Source: Candidatus Nanosyncoccus alces (lineage in GTDB: Bacteria > Patescibacteriota > Saccharimonadia > Saccharimonadales > Saccharimonadaceae). Taken from it: a stretch of DNA of 64,000 nucleotides. A program made the translations under genes and the position numbers. The notes beneath the pieces were generated by a model. It saw only the letters and a list, made by a program, of their open reading frames with translations. It searched no databases and was not told the origin of the DNA. The stretch is from positions 62,001-126,000 of the forward strand of contig NZ_PRLM01000001.1 of the NCBI RefSeq assembly GCF_004138395.1. Direction: 5' to 3'. This document shows, piece after piece, positions 39,999 through 49,897 of the stretch (position 1 is the first letter of the stretch; each line of letters begins with the position of its first letter).

Positions 39999-40400
39999 AT
40001 GGCAGAGAAAACTATTGATATTAAGCTTCATCTCTTAGAACCTAGAGCCACTGAGAAAAGCTACCTAGAACAAACTAATCGGATTTATGTTTTCCCAGTC
40101 AAGCGGACGATGGGCAAGCAGGAAATCGCTAAGATGGTAGAAAAAGAGTTTAACGTAACCGTAACGGATGTCCGAACCTTGATCCGTAACGGTAAGAAGA
40201 CCAAATATAGCAAAGGCAAGCACGCTTATCCTGGTATTACTCATCGCCAAGACAAAAAGTTTGCTTATGTAAGGTTGAAGAAGGGTGATTCGATTAAAGT
40301 TTTCGATGAACCTGAAGAAGATAAGAAAACCAGCGCAAAGGAAGCTAGAGCCGATAAAAAGGCTAAAGCCGACAAGAATGCAGGGAAGGAGAGTAAATAA
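39999..40400 (+). CDS. rplW: Ribosomal protein uL23
   Basis: 133 residues. Core: LLEPRATEKSYLEQTNRIYVF, then VRTLIRNGKKTK. It carries a Lys/Ala/Asp-rich tail of about 30 residues (KKTSAKEARADKKAKADKNAG) beyond the normal end. uL23 sits at the tunnel exit and docks SRP and trigger factor. Stop overlaps the rplB start. Confidence 0.95.
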   Translation: MAEKTIDIKLHLLEPRATEKSYLEQTNRIYVFPVKRTMGKQEIAKMVEKEFNVTVTDVRTLIRNGKKTKYSKGKHAYPGITHRQDKKFAYVRLKKGDSIKVFDEPEEDKKTSAKEARADKKAKADKNAGKESK

Positions 40401-41236
40401 TGGCAATTAAGGCTTATCGCCCAATTACACCGGCGCAGCGTCAAAAGACGACGCAAGACTTTGATCAGATTACGACAAAGAAGCCGATGAAGGCGTTACT
40501 CAAGGCGAAGAAACAACAGGCAGGTAAAAATAACCAAGGTCGGATTACTGTGCGACATCGTGGTGGCGGTGTAAAGCGGCACTATCGGATCGTGACTTAC
40601 AACTTGCCAAAGGATTTGACTTTGACGGTTGAAGAAATTGAGTATGATCCGAATCGTTCGGCTCGTATTGCGCGCGTAAAGGACCAAAACGGTGTTTATT
40701 ATTATGTGTTAGCAGACACAAAGATGGCTAAAGGTGTTACTTTTAAGACTGGCAGCGAGATTGAAGTGGAAGACTCTTCGCGGATGCCACTTGAAAATAT
40801 TCCAGTGGGTACTTTTGTGTATGCTGTAGAATTGCAGCCAGGTAAAGGCGCTCAAATGGTGCGTGCAGCTGGTGCTAGTGCACAGCTGATGGCAAAAGAG
40901 AATGGTTATGCCACGCTCAAAATGCCATCTGGTGAAGTTCGGAAAGTTTTGGTAAATTGCGAAGCTTCGATTGGTACGGTTTCTAACGTGCAACACCAGA
41001 ACGTGAAAATCGGCGCGGCAGGTCGTCGTCGTCGTAAGGGCATTCGTCCAACGGTACGCGGTGTTGTAATGAACGCGACGGACCATCCACACGGTGGTGG
41101 TGATGGTGGTCGTCATGGTTCTGGTAAAGCGCCACGTACGCCGTGGGGCCAGCTGACGCTTGGTTATCGTACTCGTCATAATAAGAAAACTAATAAAATG
41201 ATCGTGCGTAGTCGTCACGAAGGAAAGAGGAAATAA
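40400..41236 (+). CDS. rplB: Ribosomal protein uL2
   Basis: 278 residues, normal length. [14 protein letters not shown] and the peptidyl-transferase-proximal [23 protein letters not shown] are intact. Overlaps both neighbours by 1 base. Confidence 0.98.
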   Translation: MAIKAYRPITPAQRQKTTQDFDQITTKKPMKALLKAKKQQAGKNNQGRITVRHRGGGVKRHYRIVTYNLPKDLTLTVEEIEYDPNRSARIARVKDQNGVYYYVLADTKMAKGVTFKTGSEIEVEDSSRMPLENIPVGTFVYAVELQPGKGAQMVRAAGASAQLMAKENGYATLKMPSGEVRKVLVNCEASIGTVSNVQHQNVKIGAAGRRRRKGIRPTVRGVVMNATDHPHGGGDGGRHGSGKAPRTPWGQLTLGYRTRHNKKTNKMIVRSRHEGKRK

Positions 41237-41529
41237 TGTCTCGGAGTCTAAAGAAAGGTCCTTTTGTGGACTATAAACTCGCGAAAAAGATTGCCGCACT
41301 TTCCAGCGAAGATCGCACCGTAATTAAAACTTGGGCGCGCCAATCGACGATTTCGCCAGAAATGGTTGGTCGGACGATTGCCGTACATAATGGTAAAGTC
41401 CACGTTCCAGTATTTGTTTCAGAAAATATGGTCGGTCATAAGCTAGGTGAATTTGCGCCAACTCGTAAATTCCGCCGTCATGGTGGTAAAAAAGCTGCAG
41501 AAGCTGCGGCTGCGAAAGGAAAAGGTTAA
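41236..41529 (+). CDS. rpsS: Ribosomal protein uS19
   Basis: 97 residues: [29 protein letters not shown] and [14 protein letters not shown] identify uS19. A short Ala/Lys tail follows. Confidence 0.97.
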   Translation: MSRSLKKGPFVDYKLAKKIAALSSEDRTVIKTWARQSTISPEMVGRTIAVHNGKVHVPVFVSENMVGHKLGEFAPTRKFRRHGGKKAAEAAAAKGKG

Positions 41530-41532
41530 AAT

Positions 41533-41946
41533 ATGGCGGAAACTTATTTTGCACATGCTTATGAAAAAGGTATCGACAGCCAGCCACGCAAGACTAGCAT
41601 TGTTGCCAGTCTAGTGAGGGATCGCTATGTGGCGGATGCTGTAGTGATTTTAGAGCATACGCCTCGACGCGCGGCTCGTGCAGTATTAAAAGCTGTAGAA
41701 TCAGCCAATGCAAATCTTTTGAATAACTCTAAGGTTAGTATTGATCCAAAGACTATCCGAATTGCGCGGATTTTTGTAACAAGCGGGACTAGAATGCGTC
41801 GGTATAAGCCAGCGTCTCGTGGTCGTGCACTTCCGTATGAGAAGATTTCTAGTAATATATTCGTCGAGGTCGCCGGCGAAGAGAAAGTAAAGAAAACTGC
41901 TGAGGCTAAAACAGCCAAAGCAGAGGCGAAAAAGGAGAAAAAGTAA
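41533..41946 (+). CDS. rplV: Ribosomal protein uL22
   Basis: 137 residues. The tunnel hairpin and RIARIFVTSGTRMRRYKPASRGRA are typical, with a Lys/Ala/Glu-rich tail of about 25 residues added. The N-terminal helix reads KTSIVASLVRDRYVADAVVIL. Confidence 0.95.
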   Translation: MAETYFAHAYEKGIDSQPRKTSIVASLVRDRYVADAVVILEHTPRRAARAVLKAVESANANLLNNSKVSIDPKTIRIARIFVTSGTRMRRYKPASRGRALPYEKISSNIFVEVAGEEKVKKTAEAKTAKAEAKKEKK

Positions 41947-41947
41947 T

Positions 41948-42574
41948 ATGGGTCAGAAGGTTAATCCCATCTCTTACCGTCTCCAGATCAGCAAGGATTG
42001 GTCCTCGAAGTGGTTTACCCGCAAAGCGGACTTTCGACGTTGGTTAGTGGAAGACGACAAGATTCGCAAGGTGATTGAGGAACGGTTCAAGAGTCGTCCT
42101 ACTATCGCGCGAATCAATATTGAACGCTCCGCCAATCTTACTACGATTACAATTTTTACAGCCAAGGCTGGTGCAGTAATCGGAAAACAGGGCGTAGGCA
42201 TCAATGAATTAAAGAAGCAGCTTGAAAAGATTGTAGACGGTCCAATTCGGATCAATGTCGAAGAGATTAAAAAGCCAGAGCTGAATGCTAAATTAGTGGC
42301 TGAGAATATCGGTTTTCAGTTGGGTAAGCGGATGAATTTCCGTCGGGCTGTCAAGATGGCTTTGCAATCTTCGATGAACGCGGGCGCTAAAGGTGTACGT
42401 ATCGAGGTGGCTGGACGTTTGAATGGTGCGGAAATGTCTCGTCGTGAGAAATTCATTGAGGGTTCGGTGCCGTTACATACTTTGCGTGCGGACATTGATT
42501 TTCATTGTCATCATGCACCGACGATTGCCGGCATTGTGGGCGTAAAAGTTTGGATTTATAAGGGGGAGAAATAA
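41948..42574 (+). CDS. rpsC: Ribosomal protein uS3
   Basis: 208 residues. Starts [23 protein letters not shown] domain GxxG loop GKQG in [16 protein letters not shown]-terminal domain with [21 protein letters not shown]. Lies at the mRNA entry site. Full length for bacteria. Confidence 0.97.
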   Translation: MGQKVNPISYRLQISKDWSSKWFTRKADFRRWLVEDDKIRKVIEERFKSRPTIARINIERSANLTTITIFTAKAGAVIGKQGVGINELKKQLEKIVDGPIRINVEEIKKPELNAKLVAENIGFQLGKRMNFRRAVKMALQSSMNAGAKGVRIEVAGRLNGAEMSRREKFIEGSVPLHTLRADIDFHCHHAPTIAGIVGVKVWIYKGEK

Positions 42575-42575
42575 T

Positions 42576-42995
42576 ATGGCTATTCTAATTCCGAAAAAAG
42601 TTCCGCATCGTAAGGTGCGCAAGGGCAAAAACTCAGGTATTGCAACACGTTGTAACACTGTGGCGTTTGGTGAGTTTGGCTTGATGTCGCTAGACAATGA
42701 GCGCATTAATAGTCGCCAAATTGAGGCGGCTCGCCAGGCGATTACTCGTTATATTAAGCGCGGTGGTAAAATTTGGATTCGAATTTTTCCGCATACGCCA
42801 GTCACAAAGAAACCTTTGGATGTAAAAATGGGTTCCGGTAAGGGTGAACCACAGTTTTATGTAGCTAAGGTAAAGGCTGGTACGGTGATGTTTGAGATTG
42901 CTGACGTAACTGAAGAGCAGGCAAGAGAAGCTTTGCGTTTAGCATCGCACAAGTTGCCGGTAAAATGTAAAATTATAAAGAAAGAGGAGTTCTAA
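42576..42995 (+). CDS. rplP: Ribosomal protein uL16
   Basis: 139 residues; starts [20 protein letters not shown], with [23 protein letters not shown] intact. In almost all bacteria rpmC (uL29) follows; here rpsQ starts 1 base later. Confidence 0.96.
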   Translation: MAILIPKKVPHRKVRKGKNSGIATRCNTVAFGEFGLMSLDNERINSRQIEAARQAITRYIKRGGKIWIRIFPHTPVTKKPLDVKMGSGKGEPQFYVAKVKAGTVMFEIADVTEEQAREALRLASHKLPVKCKIIKKEEF

Positions 42996-42996
42996 T

Positions 42997-43374
42997 ATGG
43001 CGCACACATTAGTAGGAACAGTGACCTCCGACTCGCGTGATAAGACCATTACCGTCTCCATCGTTAGTCGTGAGACTCACCCACTCTATCGTAAGCAGTA
43101 CACAAAGACTCGTAAGTATACTGCACACGATGAGAAAAATGAAGCCAAAAAAGGTGATCGCGTACAGATTGCGCAGACTGCACCAATTTCCAAGACCAAA
43201 GCTTATACTTTGGTTAAGGTGATTGAACGATCGCATGGTACAGTTGAGCTAAAAGAAGATGTTAACAAGGCTTACGAGGCTGAGAAGATTGGCGCAGATG
43301 AAATCGCAAAGGCTAAGGCTGCTACTGAAACTGAAAAGACCGAAGATGTAGCAGGAGAAGGGGAGGAAGCTTAA
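42997..43374 (+). CDS. rpsQ: Ribosomal protein uS17 with C-terminal extension
   Basis: 125 residues against about 85 usually. The OB-fold core runs from LVGTVTSDSRDKTITVSIV to KAYTLVKVIERS; about 40 extra residues, Ala/Lys/Glu-rich, follow. The tail is not recognisable as a fused uL29. Confidence 0.93.
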   Translation: MAHTLVGTVTSDSRDKTITVSIVSRETHPLYRKQYTKTRKYTAHDEKNEAKKGDRVQIAQTAPISKTKAYTLVKVIERSHGTVELKEDVNKAYEAEKIGADEIAKAKAATETEKTEDVAGEGEEA

Positions 43375-43743
43375 ATGATTCAACAAGAAAGTAGACTGAA
43401 AGTTGCCGACAACAGTGGCGCAAAGGAACTTGGAGTGATTCGGGTGCTTGGCGGCACGCGGGCACGCTATGCTCGGGTTGGTGATATCGTGACTTGCTCA
43501 GTGAAAGAAGCTTCACCTACTGGCAACGTCAAGAAAAAGGCTGTAGTACGTGCGGTGATTGTACGAACTCGTCAACCGATTCGTCGTCCGGATGGTTCAA
43601 CCATTCGCTTTGATGAAAATGCGGCAGTGTTGGTAAATGACGATAAGACTCCTAAGGGTACGCGTGTGTTTGGACCGATTCCTAGAGAGCTTCGTGACCT
43701 TGGCTTTTCGAAGATTATTAGCTTAGCACCGGAGGTACTCTAA
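43375..43743 (+). CDS. rplN: Ribosomal protein uL14
   Basis: 122 residues, standard. [19 protein letters not shown], then [24 protein letters not shown]. No gap to rpsQ. Confidence 0.98.
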   Translation: MIQQESRLKVADNSGAKELGVIRVLGGTRARYARVGDIVTCSVKEASPTGNVKKKAVVRAVIVRTRQPIRRPDGSTIRFDENAAVLVNDDKTPKGTRVFGPIPRELRDLGFSKIISLAPEVL

Positions 43744-43744
43744 A

Positions 43745-44032
43745 ATGGCACAGAATTTAAAGATCAACGACAAAGTTTTAGTGATCGCCGGCGATAATAA
43801 AGGCAAAGAAGCTAAAATCGTAAAAATTGACCCCAAGGCTGGTAAGGCTTGTCTTGAGGGCATTGGCGTAGTAGAACGCCACATGAAGAAGTCTTATTTA
43901 AATCCGACAGGTGGTAAAAAGACGATTCATGTAGGCATTGATTTATCTAACCTAAAATTAGTAGAAGCTGCGAAATTTGAAAAGACAGCGGCAAAAAAGG
44001 CTGATAAAAAAGCAAAGAAAGGAGCTAAATAA
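43745..44032 (+). CDS. rplX: Ribosomal protein uL24
   Basis: 95 residues. KOW motif DKVLVIAGDNKGKEAKIVKI and KSYLNPTGGKKTIHVGIDLSNL. Short Lys/Ala tail. Stop overlaps rplE start. Confidence 0.95.
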   Translation: MAQNLKINDKVLVIAGDNKGKEAKIVKIDPKAGKACLEGIGVVERHMKKSYLNPTGGKKTIHVGIDLSNLKLVEAAKFEKTAAKKADKKAKKGAK

Positions 44033-44658
44033 TGGCGGAAAAGAAAACGGCTGCCAAGGCTGAGAAGCCTGCGGTAAAAACCGCGGCAAAATCGGCTAAA
44101 GCACAACCACGCCTCAAGGCTCTCTACAACGCGGAGCTAAAGGCGAAACTGGCGAAGGAACTTGGTCTCAAAAACATCAACCAGGTGCCGGAGCTCAAGA
44201 AGGTGATTGTGTCTTCTGGCGTAGGGAAGAAGCGTGAAGACAAGCGTTTCACTGAAACAGTAGCTTTGACTATTGCAAAAATTACTGGTCAAGCACCGAC
44301 TTCGCGTTTAGCAAAAAAATCTATCGCGACTTTTAAAATTCGTAAAGGAATGGGGGCGCCGGTAGGTTACCTTACGACTCTTCGCAATGATAGGATGTAT
44401 GAATTTGTAGATCGCTTGATTAATGTTGCGTTGCCACATGTACGCGATTTTCACGGTGTGAGTCGTAATGCGTTTGACGCGCAGGGCAATTATAATTTAG
44501 GCCTAAAAGAACAAACTGTGTTTCCAGAGATTACGTTTGAAGATGCAGCGGCTTTGCATGGTCTAGAAGTTACGTTTATAATTAAAAATGGTTCAAAGGA
44601 AGGAAGCACAAAATTGCTAGAACTCTTCGGAATGCCGTTTGAGAAGGAGGCTAAGTAG
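44032..44658 (+). CDS. rplE: Ribosomal protein uL5 with N-terminal extension
   Basis: 208 residues. About 22 Ala/Lys-rich residues precede the normal start; the core shows [41 protein letters not shown] and [16 protein letters not shown]. Binds 5S rRNA. Confidence 0.96.
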   Translation: MAEKKTAAKAEKPAVKTAAKSAKAQPRLKALYNAELKAKLAKELGLKNINQVPELKKVIVSSGVGKKREDKRFTETVALTIAKITGQAPTSRLAKKSIATFKIRKGMGAPVGYLTTLRNDRMYEFVDRLINVALPHVRDFHGVSRNAFDAQGNYNLGLKEQTVFPEITFEDAAALHGLEVTFIIKNGSKEGSTKLLELFGMPFEKEAK

Positions 44659-44659
44659 T

Positions 44660-44929
44660 ATGGCTAAGAAATCTGCAGTCCTCCGTGACGAAAAACGACG
44701 TAAAATGTATGAAAAATACCAAGCTAAGCGTGCAGAATTAAAGGCGGCGGGTGATTTGGAAGGTCTACAGAAACTTCCACGTAATGCATCTCCGACACGA
44801 TTGAAAAATCGTGATATGTTAGATGGCCGTCCGCGTGGGTATATGCGTCAGTTTGGGCTTTCACGTATTAATTTCCGGGAAAAGGCAAGTAAGGGTGAAA
44901 TTCCTGGCGTAACTAAGAGTAGTTGGTAG
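44660..44929 (+). CDS. rpsN: Ribosomal protein uS14, zinc-free form
   Basis: 89 residues from the ATG at 44660, preceded by AAGGAGG; earlier in-frame codons lie inside rpl[24 protein letters not shown] and [19 protein letters not shown] are diagnostic. No CxxC pairs, so the C-minus type. Confidence 0.96.
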   Translation: MAKKSAVLRDEKRRKMYEKYQAKRAELKAAGDLEGLQKLPRNASPTRLKNRDMLDGRPRGYMRQFGLSRINFREKASKGEIPGVTKSSW

Positions 44930-44945
44930 GAGAAAGGAGAAGAAT

Positions 44946-45347
44946 ATGTCATTACAATCTACAGATCAAATCGCCGACCTTATTACTCGTATTCGTAATG
45001 CTGTGATGGTAGGCAAGAATGAAATTCTCGTCCCTACTTCCAAACTTAAAGTACAGGTAATTGAGGTTTTGGCTAAAAATGGTTATATTACGGGCTTTGA
45101 AGTGATTGAAGGCAAGCCACGTGGCGTGCTGAAGGTCACGATTAACGAGCCTGGTATGATAGCTAAAATCAATGAGATTTCAAAGGTATCTAAACCTGGA
45201 CGTCGAGTATATTCGGCTGCTGAAGATTTGCCGGTAGTGAAGTCTGGCCGAGGTATGGTTATTGTTTCTACCTCTAAGGGGTTAATGACCGGTCGTGAAG
45301 CAAAGAAAAACCATTTGGGTGGCGAAATTCTAATAAGGGTTTGGTAG
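44946..45347 (+). CDS. rpsH: Ribosomal protein uS8
   Basis: 133 residues. [18 protein letters not shown] start and [28 protein letters not shown] end are typical (the start of the last motif reads [10 protein letters not shown]). Last gene before the surface-protein insertion. Confidence 0.97.
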   Translation: [133 protein letters not shown]

Positions 45348-45382
45348 GATTTGAACTTATATCCTCTGGAGAGGAGTTTAGT

Positions 45383-45419
45383 AAAAAATAAATTGAGACC
45401 TAGTCTCAATTTATTTTTT
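45383..45419. terminator. Terminator after uS8
   Basis: AAATAAATTGAGAC-CTA-GTCTCAATTTATTT with T-run: a long perfect stem that ends the first ribosomal unit. Confidence 0.95.
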
Positions 45420-45489
45420 GTTGACAGGTTTATCTATTGTTAGAGCGGAAGGATCTTAGGACATAATGTTTGAATTAACTTAAAAAATC

Positions 45490-45518
45490 TTGATTTTTGG
45501 GGTTAGGTGCGGTATATT
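45490..45518 (+). promoter_or_regulatory. Promoter of surface-protein gene
   Basis: TTGATT, 17-base spacer, TATATT, giving a leader of about 70 bases. A TTGACA at 45421 lacks a well-spaced -10 partner. Confidence 0.65.
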
Positions 45519-45597
45519 GAGACTAGAAAAGGAGTGTGTGTTTGACGTTTGGTGGGCCAAGCGCATTTTTAATTTAAAACCATCAGGAGGAGAGAGT

Positions 45598-48500
45598 ATG
45601 GTTAGAAAACAAATATTAAAGCGGGTCAGTTATTTTGGCGTGGCCTTAATGTTGATGCTGGCGAGTGTGCCAATATTGCCTAGTGGTAGTGCATGGGCGG
45701 ATGGTGGATTGTCGACCTGCATTGGTGGCCCCTGGAACAATTTGAATAACAAACTTTCTAGTACTGCCGATGAACTTGAGATTACACTTTGTGCTGGTGA
45801 AGATTATTCAGAGTATGATCATGGGCTATCCGCTCCCAACATTAAGAATTTAGTTCTAGACTTAAATGGCAATGCCATTAGAATAACTGGTACTAATGTA
45901 AAACCCGGCAATAGTTTGACTATTAAGAACGGGACGATTTTGGGTAAGAATGGCAATCCGTTATTTAGCAACAGTGGTACTTTGACTTTTCAAAATGTTA
46001 CTTATAGTGCTAATGATTTGAGATTTGTCCGTAATAACGCTGGTGGTGTATTGAGAATTGTAAGCGGTAATTATTCTGGTGCAACCACACTTTTCTATGG
46101 CGATGGCGCAGCTAATATTAGTGGTGGGACTTTCGACCGTGACGTAAACTCTGGCGTGGCTAGTGGCTACGCGGCTTATAAGAGTGGCAACGCATGGGTA
46201 GTAGAAACTAAATTAACCAACGAGAATATCACCGCTCCAGATACTATCGTATTGAAAGAAGGCGAGGTATTTGACGTAGCAAGTATAATTGGGCTGCCGG
46301 CGGGTTCTACCACGGGACTTAGCTATTATTCGCGCAATAATGATGTGGCAAACATTAATTACCGTGGCATAAATAGCGAAGGCTCTAACGGCTTGCTCGG
46401 CGTAAGTGCGGGTACTACTAGTATTGCGGTGAGACCACTATATGATACAAGCTTGATTAAAAATATTAATGTAGTGGTAGAGTCTGGCTTGGTGGGGATT
46501 AATGTCGATGATTTGAATATGTCGCAAGAAGATTCGGTGAGAACGAGGATCTCTAATATTTATGCAGAAAGAGCAAATCCTGACTACGTGACTGGAGTAA
46601 CTTACGTAGTAGATAGAAACAATTTGCCGAGTGGTCTAGCTGCGCGTATCAGTACGGCTGGAGACGAATTGGTGGTGACGACTGGTATTGATGCCAAAAT
46701 TGAGCCTGGCACATATACCGTAAGGATTAAAGCTCTGAGAGACGGCGTGGATACAGGTATCTACAGGGATGTTACTGTAAATGTGGGCAATATTTTCACT
46801 AACTTCTCATTAAACCAACAATTGGCAAGTGAAAACACGATTGAACTGAAAGAAAACGAGTCGGTGGAACTGACCGTGAAAAACGCTAGGACGATGAATA
46901 GTGCCGATAATGTTGAGGTGGTGAGTGTAGAGTTGAGGAGTGCTAGCGACGTAATGAGTACCGATGGTGTTAAAACTATTTCTGGTAGTCAGAATGGTAT
47001 CGGTGAAGCAACAATCTACGTTACGGCAGAATACACTAGCAGTAACAATCATAAATATACTTTCACTAAAGGATTTAAGGTGAAGGTGCTTTCGGTTTTG
47101 GAAAGCATTGGCGTGCGGGATATTAATGATGACAACTACAGTGGCGATTTGTATGGTTCAGATGCTGGCGAGACGAGTGAAGTAGAGCTTGATAAATACG
47201 ACGAAAAAAGTTTTAAGATTACCAAGCATTGGTATAATGCGGCGACGGACTATGCAGTGGAAATCGTATCTGGTAATGATGTAGTTGAACTGGACGATAC
47301 CAATATTACAAATGGTCAATTTGGCGTGAGTGGCAAAATGCCTGGCGTGGCAACCGTAAGGGTGAGTGTAACACCTAAGGGTGGTAACGATACTTTGACT
47401 AAAGAGTTTAATATCAAAGTCAATCCTATTTTGGAAGATATTACGATTGCGGTTGAATCTGATGGTAGAGTGATGACGGAAGATTACGAGATTGATAATG
47501 GCGATTTTGGGAGAATTATTGCAACAGCCAATGACAATTTGGATGCTACTGGCGATATCACTTATACTTTTGTGGAAACTGATCGGGTGAAGCGACTAGA
47601 TATAAGAGAGGACGGTAATTTTAGAAGTGGTCTAAATACAAAATCGGAAGCAACTGTAAGGGTTACTGCTAGAGATAGTAAGGGGCGCGAAGTTACTAAA
47701 GACATCAAAATAAAAATCAATCCGGTACTGGTGTCATTAGCTTTGGAAAATGACGATATCACGATCTACGAAGAGGACACGGCACAGATCAAGATTAAGC
47801 AGGTAGTAGCAGATGTGATTAAGTCGAAAGTAGCTTGGAGTTACGAGAATTATGACGGCAGTATCATTAGCGTGTCTGAAACTGGTGAAGTGACTGGCCT
47901 GAAAGATGGCACGACCGTGGTAAAAGTGGTAGGAACTTTTGTGTCGCCACTAGGCAAGACCTATACTGCTTCTAAAGAAGCTAGGATTACGGTAAAGCCG
48001 TTATTGAAACAGGTGAGTATCAAGAGCAAGAACGGTAGATATTTATTAAGTGGCACGACACAGACTTTGTATGAGCTAGATAATGCTACTTATAGGATTT
48101 CACATAAGAATAAGAACGCACCAGTAACATACACGGCGATTTCGGCGGATGAAGATGTGGCGACGGTGGTAGTAAATGGTAGTGAGCTTGAAGTGATAAC
48201 TTATGAAAAAGTTGGTAGTACTTTGATTACGGTGATCGCTGAAGATAACGAAACTGGCAAGAAAGTTTCCACTACCATGACGATAAAGGTAAAGCCGACC
48301 TTGAAGAACGTGAGTGCGGACGATGTGTATATGGTGGTTGGTGAGAAAGAAGCCTTGAACGTTTCGTGGGAAAATCCTGATGTGACGCCGTCTTTGCAAT
48401 ATCACTCTGGCGATAGGACGATTGCAAGAGTGAGCCCTAGGGGCAATGTGACTGGTATGAAGGCCGGTGAAACGACGGCAACGGTGAGAGCGTATTACGA

Positions 48501-49752
48501 CAGTAAGGTTGCGGAAGCGACTGCAGGAGTACATGTATACGAAATGGTGAAACCGGTACGTCATCACTATTATGGCGCTGTGGGGCAGGTGTTTAATGTG
48601 CACGTAGGAGACAAGAATACGAACGCTTATACTAGGGCGAGAGTAAACGCTCCTTGGGGAATGTTTGTAATGGGCGATGCTGTTATGGCGCTTTTGCCTG
48701 GTGTATATACGGTAATTTATACGGACTACATGGCAAATGGCGAGGTTGTGGGTGAGTATGCGGCGGAATTTACAATATTTAACGTAGAGCGTGAAACTGT
48801 AGTGGTAGCACGTGGTGATACGGTGGAGTTGGAACCGCATAGTGAGTGGAATACTACCTCTGCCAAGGATGAAACTACCGGACATCATGTGCGTGTTAAT
48901 AGGGATGGTAAAGTAGTGTTTAAAGCTGATGAGGCAACCGCACTCGGTGTGCACGATATAACAATGAAGCATATGTTTAGATATGACGTCCGTGAGGTAG
49001 TAAAGGAAGTGAGGGTAGTGGTATATGATGTAGTGGCAGATTTAGAGACAGACCCAGACGGTGTAACGGCAGATACCCTTAAGGAGTATATTGAAGGAAT
49101 GTTTGTACAACCTACTTCTTGGGAAGAGTTTGTGGAAAGAATGCAACAGACGCGGGGGTTGTTTGGTGATGGGTTTGAGTATTTCTGGTCGACTATGGGC
49201 GTGAGTAGTGCAGTGTTTAATGGTGACGAAATCAACACACGCGTAGAGGTTACTGAGCTTGAGGAAGAGGAGGTGGAAGTTGAGTTGATTGATGCGATTG
49301 GTGATTTGGACGTAAAAGGAGTAAAATATTTTGATGTGTCAGTATGGATGTCTAAGAATGGTTACGATTTTGGTAAAATACATCAGTTGAATGGAAAAAT
49401 TACCGTGGCATTAACCGAAGTGGCCGATCCAGAGACTGGCTATATTCGTCAATATATTGTAGTGCGTGAACACGACGGCGAGATTGAAATGCTAGAGGAA
49501 GGCGTGGATTTCTATATTGAAGATGGTGTGCTGTATATAATTTCGGATAAGTTCTCGACTTACGCGGTGGCTTATCAAGACACTTTGATTCCGGCTTACG
49601 GTGGGGTGGCTTATACTGTGAGCGCGCCGGATACTGGTGTAAACACGAAGGTGGACGGTGGTGCTACCAGTACCAATATGGTTGTAGCTGTGTTAGCCGC
49701 ATTGACTGCGACAGCCTTGGCTGGCGTGGCGATGTTCGCGAAGCGTAGATAG
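45598..49752 (+). CDS. Giant cell-surface protein, beta-helix plus Ig-like repeats
   Basis: 1384 residues from the ATG at 45598 (site CAGGAGGAG). Signal peptide, cleaved after SAWA (residue 34). Residues about 80-200 form a right-handed beta-helix-like segment (LVLDLNGNAIRITG, GNSLTIKNGTILG). The middle is a series of bacterial Ig-like (Big_2-type) repeats, for example SIISVSETGEVTGLKDGTTVVKV. The C-terminus has APDTG at 1343-1347, then a hydrophobic helix (1361-1381) and KRR, resembling an LPxTG sorting signal with a longer linker. It interrupts the ribosomal cluster as an independent unit. Likely adhesin or surface layer; inference. Confidence 0.88.
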   Translation: MVRKQILKRVSYFGVALMLMLASVPILPSGSAWADGGLSTCIGGPWNNLNNKLSSTADELEITLCAGEDYSEYDHGLSAPNIKNLVLDLNGNAIRITGTNVKPGNSLTIKNGTILGKNGNPLFSNSGTLTFQNVTYSANDLRFVRNNAGGVLRIVSGNYSGATTLFYGDGAANISGGTFDRDVNSGVASGYAAYKSGNAWVVETKLTNENITAPDTIVLKEGEVFDVASIIGLPAGSTTGLSYYSRNNDVANINYRGINSEGSNGLLGVSAGTTSIAVRPLYDTSLIKNINVVVESGLVGINVDDLNMSQEDSVRTRISNIYAERANPDYVTGVTYVVDRNNLPSGLAARISTAGDELVVTTGIDAKIEPGTYTVRIKALRDGVDTGIYRDVTVNVGNIFTNFSLNQQLASENTIELKENESVELTVKNARTMNSADNVEVVSVELRSASDVMSTDGVKTISGSQNGIGEATIYVTAEYTSSNNHKYTFTKGFKVKVLSVLESIGVRDINDDNYSGDLYGSDAGETSEVELDKYDEKSFKITKHWYNAATDYAVEIVSGNDVVELDDTNITNGQFGVSGKMPGVATVRVSVTPKGGNDTLTKEFNIKVNPILEDITIAVESDGRVMTEDYEIDNGDFGRIIATANDNLDATGDITYTFVETDRVKRLDIREDGNFRSGLNTKSEATVRVTARDSKGREVTKDIKIKINPVLVSLALENDDITIYEEDTAQIKIKQVVADVIKSKVAWSYENYDGSIISVSETGEVTGLKDGTTVVKVVGTFVSPLGKTYTASKEARITVKPLLKQVSIKSKNGRYLLSGTTQTLYELDNATYRISHKNKNAPVTYTAISADEDVATVVVNGSELEVITYEKVGSTLITVIAEDNETGKKVSTTMTIKVKPTLKNVSADDVYMVVGEKEALNVSWENPDVTPSLQYHSGDRTIARVSPRGNVTGMKAGETTATVRAYYDSKVAEATAGVHVYEMVKPVRHHYYGAVGQVFNVHVGDKNTNAYTRARVNAPWGMFVMGDAVMALLPGVYTVIYTDYMANGEVVGEYAAEFTIFNVERETVVVARGDTVELEPHSEWNTTSAKDETTGHHVRVNRDGKVVFKADEATALGVHDITMKHMFRYDVREVVKEVRVVVYDVVADLETDPDGVTADTLKEYIEGMFVQPTSWEEFVERMQQTRGLFGDGFEYFWSTMGVSSAVFNGDEINTRVEVTELEEEEVEVELIDAIGDLDVKGVKYFDVSVWMSKNGYDFGKIHQLNGKITVALTEVADPETGYIRQYIVVREHDGEIEMLEEGVDFYIEDGVLYIISDKFSTYAVAYQDTLIPAYGGVAYTVSAPDTGVNTKVDGGATSTNMVVAVLAALTATALAGVAMFAKRR

Positions 49753-49768
49753 ACAAAAGCTACTTGGC

Positions 49769-49797
49769 TTGACAAAAAATAAAAAGTGTGCTATACT
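49769..49797 (+). promoter_or_regulatory. Upstream promoter of the uL6 unit
   Basis: TTGACA, 17-base spacer ending TGC, TATACT. Transcripts from it would meet the hairpin at 49811 at once. Confidence 0.82.
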
Positions 49798-49810
49798 GTA
49801 ATGGTAGTGT

Positions 49811-49842
49811 GAAAATTCCCTAGAAGTAGGGAATTTTCTCTT
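49811..49842 (+). terminator. Hairpin between the two uL6 promoters
   Basis: GAAAATTCCC/GGGAATTTTC with an imperfect T-rich tail (TCTCTTG). It may end the surface-protein mRNA or attenuate transcription from the promoter at 49769. Confidence 0.7.
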
Positions 49843-49860
49843 GTAAATAGAGAAGTTTTG

Positions 49861-49869
49861 TGATATAAT
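49861..49869 (+). promoter_or_regulatory. Second promoter of the uL6 unit
   Basis: TGA-TATAAT, 28 bases before the rplF ATG; AAAGGAG in the leader. Confidence 0.72.
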
Positions 49870-49897
49870 TGTCGGGATATTAACATAAAGGAGACAA

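Noticed and set aside
42997-43374. uL29 fused to the uS17 tail
   Set aside because: The 40-residue tail is Ala/Lys/Glu-rich and lacks the uL29 helical hairpin pattern.
45490-45597. Longer N-terminus of the surface protein from an ATG at 45490
   Set aside because: It would place the signal peptide 36 residues inside and start within the -35 box; the ATG at 45598 has a strong ribosome binding site and a normal signal peptide.
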